A stretch of 64,000 nt of DNA from SZUA-442 sp963792405 (GTDB lineage Bacteria; Actinomycetota; Acidimicrobiia; Spongiisociales; UBA5794), in NCBI GenBank assembly GCA_963792405.1, contig CAWBVU010000006.1:1612001-1676000 (forward strand), in the 5' to 3' direction. The notes under the pieces were generated by a model, which had not been told where the DNA came from, did no database searches, and saw nothing but the letters and a program-made list of their open reading frames with translations. Every line of letters begins with the position of its first letter. The stretch's first letter is position 1. The translations under genes were made by a program, and so were the position numbers. Positions 50,001-55,977 of this stretch are shown piece by piece.

Positions 50001-50477
50001 TTCTTCCGACCCGTGGAACTGGGGTCGGACGTCGCCGCGTTCCACATCGTCACGATGGGGGCCGCGATCTCGGCGCAGACCTCGGAGCTGTTCGCGCAGG
50101 ACCGCTATGAGGACTACCTCAAGCTGCACGGCCTCGGCGTCGAGCTGACCGAGGCACTCGCGGAGTACTGGCACGCACGGATCCGCGAGGAACTCGGCAT
50201 CGCGGGTGATGACGACCCGACCATCCGCGGCCTGTTCCGCCAGAAGTACCAGGGTGGCCGGTACTCGTGGGGATATCCCGCCTGCCCGGACCTCGAGGAC
50301 AACCTGACCGTGGCGGACCTGCTCGGCGCTGCGGACATCGACGTCATGGTCGGCCCCGAGACCGGGTACCAGTACCACCCTGAGCAGACGACGTCGGCCA
50401 TCATCTGCCATCATCGCCAGGCCAAGTACTTCATCGCACGATCACCCAGGGAGCAGCGTCGTGTTGACTCGCGCTGA
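47022..50477 (+). CDS. metH: Cobalamin-dependent methionine synthase
   Basis: Transfers methyl from methyl-THF to homocysteine through B12. 1151 residues, all four modules: Hcy-binding (FDGATGTWLQTQGLT...; zinc cysteines in INCATG and GACCGSTPEY), pterin-binding (IGERTNANGSRAFRDAMLDGD), B12 cap and Rossmann domain with DVHDIGKNLVDIIL (base-off His), and the C-terminal SAM-binding activation domain (GYPACPDLEDN). GTG start; MDAV at 47034 is an alternative. Controlled by the SAM riboswitch upstream; the next gene overlaps its end by 17 bp. Confidence 0.97.
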   Translation: MTSYMDAVAARTVIFDGATGTWLQTQGLTADDFGGPDLEGCNELLNLRRPDVIERLHRSYLDVGADVVETNTFGAFGVPLAEYGLADRAYEIAAVGASIARRVADGYSGRWVAGSIGPGTKFPTLGQIRYAELRDLYEVEAAGLIDGGVDLLIIETQFDLLGVKAAINGARRAMRSTGRDVPIQAQVTIELTGRMLPGTEIGAALAALEGLGPDVIGINCATGPVEMYEPVRYLSEHSHTPISVIPNAGLPSVVDGAMHYDLGAAEMADHLATFVSEFGVNVIGACCGSTPEYIATIVERLGGITAAVRSPRPFPAVTSTYAPVGLHQDTSFLIIGERTNANGSRAFRDAMLDGDLDTCITIGEDQVAEGAHLVDLCVDYVGRDGARDMDALALRFATDITAPVVIDSTEPDVMRAALERIGGRSVLNSANLEDGDGAGSRLDRVLGLAKEHGAAVICLLIDERGQARDVEWKMDVAHRLHDIATNRYGLASEDLIFDPLTFPLSTGDDDLRRDAMATLEAIRRIKAELPGTATVLGVSNVSFGLKPAARKVLNSVFLHECLEAGLDAAIIHAGKITPLNEIAEDHLAACLDLIHDRREHGDPLEVLLDAFEEEVSAAPRDPFEGLSLLERLAKRIVAGNAVGLEADLDTALGELPAMDIINDVLLGGMKTVGDLFASGDMQLPFVLRSAQTMKAAVRYLEPHLDKVETTVRGSIVLATVSGDVHDIGKNLVDIILSNNGYRVHNLGIKVPIAEMIEAYEDHGADAIGMSGLLVKSTLIMRDNLDELTRRGLDHVPVLLGGAALTRSYVEDDLASRYRGPLVYGKDAFAGLDAMRWITAGGERPASPKRFLPQVDRPDDTAPTVPITRSPEVSLDEPVPAPPFIGRRVIKGIPLDEISRYLNTTALLRNQWQYRPHPGETDGAFKERMAPEVRKAIAGARAADLLHPKVAYGYFPANSEGDDVIIWADDTHTVELARMSFPRQTAPPWLSIADFFRPVELGSDVAAFHIVTMGAAISAQTSELFAQDRYEDYLKLHGLGVELTEALAEYWHARIREELGIAGDDDPTIRGLFRQKYQGGRYSWGYPACPDLEDNLTVADLLGAADIDVMVGPETGYQYHPEQTTSAIICHHRQAKYFIARSPREQRRVDSR

Positions 50478-51255
50478 TCGCTTCGTCCGCGCTGTCGAGG
50501 TCAATCCACCGGACCTCCCCAACATGTCGCACCTGCTCCTCGACGGGGCATGGCAGCACGTCGTGGTCACCGACAACGTGTTCGGAAGGATCAGGGTCTC
50601 GCCGTATGCATTCGCGGCGAGGATCACCCACGACGTGCCCTCCGCCTCCCCCACGGTCGTCGTGTCGACGAGGGACCGCAACATCCTCGCGATCGAATCC
50701 GAGGTGCGCGGCGCCCTCGGCAACGGCGTACGGTCATTCCTGGTCGTCGTCGGCGACACGATGCCCCAGGTCGATCACCTCGCCGACCACTACGAGATCG
50801 TGCGGCACCTGCGGGATCTCCAGGACTCGCTCCCCGTGTTCGAGGTCGGCATGCCGACCCGCTTCCGGGCATGGCAGAAGCGGAAGCGCATCGAGATCGG
50901 CGCACAGTTCCTCGTCACCGGGCCGATCCTCGACCCGGCCACCGTCGGCGAACAGATCGCGAAGCTCGAGCTCGAGCCCGGCGACCCGCCCGTGTTCCTC
51001 ATGGTGATTCCGCCATTCGGCCCGAACTGGGTCGAACGAATGGAGTCGATGGGAGCCGTCGAAGCCACGACGGCCCTCAAGGAGCGCCTGTCAGCGGCGA
51101 CCAGCGACGAGCGGAGGGACATCGCGTGGGAATCCGCCCGTGCGGTGGCGGAGGAGGCCGCTGCCAACGGGTGTGCAGGTGCGATCCTCATGGGCCTCCG
51201 CTTCGACACGGTGGTCGACGAGGCCGCCCTCGAGTGGCGGACGATGCCCATCTAG
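50461..51255 (+). CDS. Methylenetetrahydrofolate reductase-family protein
   Basis: 264 residues, a divergent MTHFR (MetF-like) barrel: FVRAVEVNPPD at strand 1, ITHDVPSASPTVVVSTRDRNILAIESEVRGA (the hltcrdrn region), GVRSFLVVVGD (the FAD/substrate GD), QFLVTGPILDP and PPVFLMVIPPFG. GTG start inside the metH end, so translation is coupled. It would provide methyl-THF to MetH. Some conserved MetF residues are hard to place, so an alternative activity on a related pterin substrate is possible. Confidence 0.78.
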   Translation: MLTRADRFVRAVEVNPPDLPNMSHLLLDGAWQHVVVTDNVFGRIRVSPYAFAARITHDVPSASPTVVVSTRDRNILAIESEVRGALGNGVRSFLVVVGDTMPQVDHLADHYEIVRHLRDLQDSLPVFEVGMPTRFRAWQKRKRIEIGAQFLVTGPILDPATVGEQIAKLELEPGDPPVFLMVIPPFGPNWVERMESMGAVEATTALKERLSAATSDERRDIAWESARAVAEEAAANGCAGAILMGLRFDTVVDEAALEWRTMPI

Positions 51256-51313
51256 CAGCGCACCACACGGTGGCGGGACGCTCGCCATCGATCCCACGAG
51301 CCCACCGGCTGCG

Positions 51314-51718
51314 TCATCCGGCTACCCGGTCGTAGAGCCTGCAGCCGACGCACACCCGTGTCGTGGCGGCGAGGGTCGCAAGCGCCGTGACCACGAGCGT
51401 CAGGATCCAGCCAGCGGACTCGAGCCCGGACGCGAGCAGCACCGTGGCCACCGTGAGCAGGGTCGCCCCGAGGAGCTGGGCGAAACGGGGCGGTGCGGCA
51501 TCCTCGGTCACGATGTCGCCGTGACGGCGGGGGCGCACCACGCGCACATAGATCTGCGTGAACAGCCCGTAGCGGGGGCCGCCGAGCCACGTGATCCCCA
51601 GCACCAGCGCGACAGCGCCAACCAGGGGCCACCACTGGACGACGAAGGCGGTGCCGGTGAGCACGGCGACACATCCCTGATTGAACCTCGGGATGCCCGC
51701 GTCGACGACGTCGCTCAC
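51314..51718 (-). CDS. DUF4395 membrane protein
   Basis: 134 residues, about four helices (VAVLTGTAFVVQWWPLVGAVALVLGI; FAQLLGATLLTVATVLLASG; WILTLVVTALATLAAT) with VDAGIPRFNQGCVA at the N-terminus and a CVGCRLYDR motif at the C-terminus, as in DUF4395 proteins. GTG overlaps the metZ stop (GTGA). The conserved N-terminal Cys and CxxC, plus company of a rhodanese and MetZ, suggest a role with sulfur compounds. Confidence 0.82.
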   Translation of the reverse strand: MSDVVDAGIPRFNQGCVAVLTGTAFVVQWWPLVGAVALVLGITWLGGPRYGLFTQIYVRVVRPRRHGDIVTEDAAPPRFAQLLGATLLTVATVLLASGLESAGWILTLVVTALATLAATTRVCVGCRLYDRVAG

Positions 51719-52896
51719 ACCCTCGAGGCCCCCATGGCGCGCTCGACGTCCTCGATGAGGTCGTCCAGCGCCTCGAGGCCGACGGAGATCCTGATGACGC
51801 CATCGGTGATCCCCATCGACGCCCTCACGTCGGGGCCGAGCCTGCGATGCGTCGTCGACGCCGGATGGGTGACGAGCGACTTCGTATCGCCGAGGTTGTT
51901 GGAGATGTCGATGACGCGCAACGCGTTCAGGAACCGGAAGGCCGCGTCCTTGGCCCCTTCCACCTCGAAGGTCACGACCGTGCCACCACCGGTCATCTGC
52001 CGGCGGGCGAGGTCCACCTGCGGATGGGAGTCGAGATACGGGTACCAGACGCGGGTCACGCCCTTCGCATGCTCGAGGTGGGACGCGAGCGCCCGTGCCC
52101 GCTCGGTCTCCGCCGCGACACGCAGCTCGAGCGTGTCGAGGCTCTTGACCAGCACCCAGGCGTTGAATGGGCTCAGCGCCGGTCCGGTGTGGCGGATGAA
52201 GGGCTGCACCCGGTCGACGATGTACTCGGTGGTGCCGAGGATCGCACCCCCCAGCGTCCGTCCCTGCCCGTCGATGTGCTTCGTGGTCGAGTACACGACG
52301 ACGTCGGCGCCGAGTCGGAGGGGTTTCTGCAGGATCGGCGTGGCGAAGACGTTGTCGACGATGACGGTCGCGCCGGCCCGGTGGGCGAGCTCGGCCACGC
52401 GGGGGATGTCGACGAGGCCCTGCATCGGGTTCGATGGCGTCTCGAAGAACACGACCTTCGCGCCTCCGTCGAGGGCACGCTCCCAGGCGTCGAGGTCGGA
52501 TCCCTCCACGAACGTCGTCGTGATCCCCCACCGCGGCAACAGCTCGTCGAGGATCACGAAGCACGACCCGAACAGACCCCGCGACGCGACGACCCGGTCG
52601 CCCGTCTCGAGCAGCGAGATCAGTGAGGTGAACACGGCCGCCATACCCGATGCCGTTGCGTAGCAGGCCTCGGCGCCCTCGACCACCCTCAGGCGCTCCT
52701 GGAACATCTCGACGGTCGGATTTCCGTACCGCGAGTAGATGTAGCGATCGGCCTCACCCGCGAAGGCCGCCTCTGCCTCCTCCGCCGAGCCGTAGACGAA
52801 CCCTGAGGTCAGGATCAGGGCCTCGGACGTCTCGTCCCACTCCGAGCGAGTGAGACCGGCTCGCACGAGGTCCGTCGCGTCGACCTCATCCCTCAT
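51715..52896 (-). CDS. metZ: O-succinylhomoserine sulfhydrylase
   Basis: Makes homocysteine from O-succinylhomoserine and sulfide. Cys/Met-metabolism PLP enzyme: YSRYGNPTVEMFQERL, ASGMAAVFTSLISLL, FFETPSNPMQGLVDI, IVDNVFATPILQKPL, and the PLP lysine in YSTTKHIDGQGRTLGG; the HIDGQGR sequence is typical of MetZ rather than MetB. 393 residues. ATG overlaps the rhodanese stop (ATGA). Direct sulfhydrylation fits the neighbouring rhodanese. Confidence 0.9.
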   Translation of the reverse strand: MRDEVDATDLVRAGLTRSEWDETSEALILTSGFVYGSAEEAEAAFAGEADRYIYSRYGNPTVEMFQERLRVVEGAEACYATASGMAAVFTSLISLLETGDRVVASRGLFGSCFVILDELLPRWGITTTFVEGSDLDAWERALDGGAKVVFFETPSNPMQGLVDIPRVAELAHRAGATVIVDNVFATPILQKPLRLGADVVVYSTTKHIDGQGRTLGGAILGTTEYIVDRVQPFIRHTGPALSPFNAWVLVKSLDTLELRVAAETERARALASHLEHAKGVTRVWYPYLDSHPQVDLARRQMTGGGTVVTFEVEGAKDAAFRFLNALRVIDISNNLGDTKSLVTHPASTTHRRLGPDVRASMGITDGVIRISVGLEALDDLIEDVERAMGASRV

Positions 52897-53309
52897 GTCT
52901 GCCTCCACGGCAGACCCGCCGCCTTCCATCCCGCCGTCGTGCCCCTGTGCCCGCTCGTGTCGGGAGGTCCCTCGAAGCCATCGGCGACGTTGTAGGCCTC
53001 GAAGAACCCGCTTGCCGTGGCGCGCTCGGCGGCGAATCGGGACCGTGCGCCCGACCGGCAGATGAAGTACACGGGCTGGTCGGGCCGGACGCCGTGGGCT
53101 GTGAGCTCCTCGAGGAAACGGGGGTTCTCGATCCCGGTGGGGAACTGCTGCCATTCGACGGCGACGAGGCGCTTCCCGATCCCTGCGAGATCGGGGAACC
53201 CGACGTAGGCGAGCTCGGGGCGCGTCCTCACGTCCACGAGGACGGCGTCGGGGTTCCCCATGAGGGCCGCGAACGCTGCGTCGGGCGAGACGTCACCCGC
53301 ATAGGTCAT
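52893..53309 (-). CDS. Rhodanese-domain protein
   Basis: 138 residues, single rhodanese domain: AVLVDVRTRPELAYVG and the active-site loop YFICRSGARSRFAAE (Cys persulfide site), then GFEAYNVADGFEG-like end. The CRSGARS loop of six-residue type fits a sulfurtransferase. It probably supplies or senses sulfide/persulfide for MetZ. Start overlaps the DUF1737 stop. Confidence 0.92.
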   Translation of the reverse strand: MTYAGDVSPDAAFAALMGNPDAVLVDVRTRPELAYVGFPDLAGIGKRLVAVEWQQFPTGIENPRFLEELTAHGVRPDQPVYFICRSGARSRFAAERATASGFFEAYNVADGFEGPPDTSGHRGTTAGWKAAGLPWRQT

Positions 53310-53494
53310 CGGCGGTCGTCCGGGAGCACCACGGCCTGTGCGGTCACGACGGCTCCATCGCGCACCGAGATCGCCGGTGACCCGTAGAGCACGTAGCCCT
53401 CGGAGAGGGCGCGAGAGACCCGTTCGCAGAACTCCCTGGTGTCCGAGCCGGTCAGGAGCCGATAGGTCAGCCGCTCGTCCGTCGTGTCGGTCAT
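53306..53494 (-). CDS. DUF1737-family small protein
   Basis: 62 residues: TYRLLTGSDTREFCERVSRALSEGYVLYGSP and VVTAQAVV fit the DUF1737 pattern (basic, GYxLYGxP, QAxV). First gene of the leftward sulfur operon; AAAGGA at 53502-53507 is the ribosome site. Function unknown. Confidence 0.8.
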   Translation of the reverse strand: MTDTTDERLTYRLLTGSDTREFCERVSRALSEGYVLYGSPAISVRDGAVVTAQAVVLPDDRR

Positions 53495-53516
53495 GTCCGG
53501 TCCTTTGATCGTCGGT

Positions 53517-53573
53517 GGGACGGCGCGGCGTGGTGCACCGACGGTCGCCGCATGGCGACAGGCGGTCCGTCCC
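53517..53573 (-). ncRNA. Structured leader element of the DUF1737-metZ operon
   Basis: On the minus strand GGGACGG (53573-53567) pairs with CCGTCCC (53523-53517), enclosing a perfect 6-bp hairpin GTCGCC-ATGC-GGCGAC (53559-53544) and CGGTGCACCACGCCG. It lies between a TATGCT box (53598-53603) and the ribosome site, in a ~97-nt leader. Candidate riboswitch or attenuator; no known class recognised. Confidence 0.4.
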
Positions 53574-53597
53574 CTACTGCTCGTGAAGGGCCGCGGG

Positions 53598-53603
53598 AGC
53601 ATA
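53598..53603 (-). promoter_or_regulatory. -10 box of the DUF1737-rhodanese-metZ operon
   Basis: TATGCT on the minus strand, giving a leader of about 97 nt. Confidence 0.45.
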
Positions 53604-53647
53604 CCGGTCGGTCCGTGCACCCTCATCCCCCGGGCCGAGGAAACGAG

Positions 53648-53712
53648 CGTTCGACATTCATCGAACGATGGGAAAAACCTTGACACCTTCTCCGTGTTCG
53701 ATATACTTCGAA
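53648..53712 (+). promoter_or_regulatory. ArsR-gene promoter with two TTCGA-N6-TCGAA operators
   Basis: Promoter TTGACA (53680-53685), 16 bp, TATACT (53702-53707). Operator 1 is CGTTCGA-cattca-TCGAACG (53648-53667), upstream of -35; operator 2 is TTCGA-tatact-TCGAA (53697-53712), enclosing the -10 box exactly. Identical arms and spacer length, centres 47 bp apart, indicate autoregulation; operator 1 may also act on the divergent metZ operon. Confidence 0.7.
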
Positions 53713-53737
53713 TCAGACGACAGGAATAGATCATTCG

Positions 53738-54856
53738 ATGGGAACCGACATGAAGATCGCAGACTTCACCAGCACCGGCAGGGGCCGGATCAGCCTCCGC
53801 TTCACGCACCACTCCGCCATCGACCTGCTCTGCACCCTCTGGGTGCTCGGCGATCGCACCTGCGGATGCGAGGTCGGCGAGTTCGACATCGGTGACGAGT
53901 GGTTCGACGAGATCCACGCAGCGCTCAGCGACGAGGCGAAGGCCACACTCGCCCAGATCGGCAGCGGCAACGTGTGGGTCGGGCTGATCCCCCTCCTCCC
54001 CGAGGCAGGGGACGGAGGCACCGTCGACTCCTTCATCCGTTACCTCGCCGACATGGAGCCTGCCGAGCTTCGGTACCACATGATGAGCCTGTACGACATG
54101 CTGGGTGACGTGCCCAAGGACGTGATCGCAGACGCCGCCGAGGGCGACGCCGCCGCCGTCGAGGCGGTGCTGGCGACACCCGCACTCGACACGACCGAGA
54201 TGAAGCCGTGGCGCGACACGCTCGCCTACCTGCTCGCCATGGAGCCAGCGGACACCCAGACGATGATCGTGGGCCTGCTCTCGGATGTCCAGACCACGGT
54301 GTTCGCGCAGCAGGAAGAGGCCTTCCGGCCGATGCTGCAGGCCGATGCGAGGTCCAAGAGGGCGATGGCACGGCGCATCTCTCCCGAACGGCTGTTCGAG
54401 ATCGCCACCGCAGGCGTCCACATCAGCGAGGACAGGGCGACGAAGCCGATCGTGTTGGTGCCGACGATGGTCGCACGACCCTGGGTCGTGATCGCAGAGG
54501 CCCCGGACTTCTTCGTGTTCGGCTACCCCGTGTCCGAGGAGTTCATCGGCTCCGATCCCGATGCACCACCCCAGTGGCTCGTCAAGCTCCACAAGGCACT
54601 CGGTGACGAGCGCAGGCTCCGCCTCCTGCGCACACTCGCCCAGGGCGACGCATCGCTGGCAGACCTCGCCGAGCAGGCGGACATCGCGAAATCCACGCTC
54701 CACCACCATCTCATGCTGCTGCGAGCCGCAGGGCTGGTGAGGGTCCACGTGGGCGAGGACAAGCAGTACTCACTGAGGGATGAGACGCTCTCCGATGCCG
54801 CCACGGTCCTCGACCACTACATCCACGCCACGCCAGACTCCGAGGAGGACTCATGA
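53738..54856 (+). CDS. ArsR-family regulator with large N-terminal domain
   Basis: 372 residues. The C-terminal ~75 residues are a winged helix: LHKALGDERRLRLLRTLAQGDASLADLAEQADIAKSTLHHHLMLLRAAGLVRV. The preceding ~280 residues are an uncharacterised acidic domain (with YHMMSLYDML and PTMVARPWVVIAEAPDFFVFGYP), as in some DUF5937-type ArsR proteins, and probably bind the signal. No metal-binding CxC of classic ArsR is visible. Likely autorepressed through the paired operators. The start MGTDMKIADF has in-frame ATG alternatives at 53738 and 53750. Confidence 0.85.
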   Translation: MGTDMKIADFTSTGRGRISLRFTHHSAIDLLCTLWVLGDRTCGCEVGEFDIGDEWFDEIHAALSDEAKATLAQIGSGNVWVGLIPLLPEAGDGGTVDSFIRYLADMEPAELRYHMMSLYDMLGDVPKDVIADAAEGDAAAVEAVLATPALDTTEMKPWRDTLAYLLAMEPADTQTMIVGLLSDVQTTVFAQQEEAFRPMLQADARSKRAMARRISPERLFEIATAGVHISEDRATKPIVLVPTMVARPWVVIAEAPDFFVFGYPVSEEFIGSDPDAPPQWLVKLHKALGDERRLRLLRTLAQGDASLADLAEQADIAKSTLHHHLMLLRAAGLVRVHVGEDKQYSLRDETLSDAATVLDHYIHATPDSEEDS

Positions 54857-55113
54857 CCCCCTACGCCCACCACCACAACGACCTGTACCTGAGTGCCTAC
54901 CGCGCCGAGATCGCGGCGGAGCTCACCTCGGCCCACTCCGGGCACCGTGACGCAGGAGCCCTCCGACGCGGTGTCGCACGGGCCCTCGTGCGCACCGGTG
55001 CACGGATGCTCCCCACGACACCCGAAAGCGTGGGAGGAGGCTTCGTCGTGATGTCGTCTTCGACACACACGAGGGACCCTGTACCCGACGGTGGCTTCTC
55101 CAGGGCGGCGTGA
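54853..55113 (+). CDS. Small protein coupled to the ArsR-family regulator
   Basis: 86 residues, His-rich start MTPYAHHHNDLYLSAY, a basic helix ALRRGVARALVRTGARML, and a Ser/Thr/Gly tail. ATGA overlap with the regulator and GAGGAGG just upstream support translation. No family recognised; the histidines might bind metal. Confidence 0.5.
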   Translation: MTPYAHHHNDLYLSAYRAEIAAELTSAHSGHRDAGALRRGVARALVRTGARMLPTTPESVGGGFVVMSSSTHTRDPVPDGGFSRAA

Positions 55114-55136
55114 CAACCAGCACGCCACGATCGATC

Positions 55137-55169
55137 GACGGATCCCCGCCACACCGGCGGGGATCCGTC
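55137..55169 (+). terminator. Strong hairpin terminator after the ArsR operon
   Basis: GACGGATCCCCGCC and GGCGGGGATCCGTC form a perfect 14-bp stem with loop ACACC. No T tract follows, as is usual in GC-rich actinobacteria. Confidence 0.75.
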
Positions 55170-55216
55170 GCGACGGGATCCCACCGACCGGCGGCGCCGG
55201 CACGATTCGCCGCGCC

Positions 55217-55222
55217 TAGCCT
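55217..55222 (+). promoter_or_regulatory. -10 box of the ABC exporter operon
   Basis: TAGCCT followed by a 26-nt leader with GGGAGG before ATG 55249. Confidence 0.45.
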
Positions 55223-55248
55223 TCGCCGTCCAGGGAGGTGAGGCGATC

Positions 55249-55974
55249 ATGACGACAGCGGTGCGCGTCGAGAACGGCGTGAAGGTCTACGGCGAGGGAC
55301 AGGCCGCGGTGACGGCCCTGCGAGGCATCACCGCCGAGATCGAGGCAGCCCGATTCACCGCGATCATGGGACCGTCGGGCTCCGGGAAATCCACCCTCCT
55401 GCACTGCATGGCGGGACTCGACTCACTGACGTCCGGTTCCGTGTTCCTCGACGACACCGACCTCGGATCACTCTCCGACAAGGACCTCACCATCCTCCGC
55501 AGGGAGCAGGTCGGCTTCGTGTTCCAGGCCTTCAACCTCGTCACCACGCTCAGCGCGAAGGACAACATCCTCCTCCCCCTCGCCATCGCCGGTGAGAAGC
55601 CGGACGAGGCCTGGTTCGAGGAAGTGGTCGACACCCTCGGGCTCGAGGACCGCCTGTCGCACCGTCCTGCGGAGCTCTCCGGCGGGCAGCAGCAGCGCGT
55701 CGCCGCGGCGAGGGCGCTGGTCACCAGGCCGAGGATCGTCTTCGCAGACGAGCCCAGCGGGAACCTCGACTCGAAGTCCGGCGCCGAGCTCCTGGCCTTC
55801 CTGCGTCACGCCGTCGACGGTCTCGGCCAGACCATCGTGATGGTCACCCATGACCCGTTCGCCGCATCACACGCCGATCGCGTCATCTTCCTGGACGATG
55901 GCCACATCGTCCAGGAGCTCCACGATCCGACAGCGGAGGCCATCCTCGACACCATGAAGAACCTCGGGGACTGA
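55249..55974 (+). CDS. ABC transporter ATP-binding protein (MacB/LolD type)
   Basis: 241 residues. Walker A GPSGSGKST (about 41-49), Q-loop FVFQAFNLV, signature ELSGGQQQRVAAARAL, Walker B RIVFADEPSGNLDS and H-loop VTHDP. The FQxxNL and SGNLD sequences place it in the LolD/MacB/FtsE exporter group. It is followed 3 bp later by its permease. Confidence 0.95.
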   Translation: MTTAVRVENGVKVYGEGQAAVTALRGITAEIEAARFTAIMGPSGSGKSTLLHCMAGLDSLTSGSVFLDDTDLGSLSDKDLTILRREQVGFVFQAFNLVTTLSAKDNILLPLAIAGEKPDEAWFEEVVDTLGLEDRLSHRPAELSGGQQQRVAAARALVTRPRIVFADEPSGNLDSKSGAELLAFLRHAVDGLGQTIVMVTHDPFAASHADRVIFLDDGHIVQELHDPTAEAILDTMKNLGD

Positions 55975-55977
55975 CCC

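Noticed and set aside
48339..50414. 691-codon open frame opposite metH
   Set aside because: Antisense shadow; composition follows metH codon third positions.
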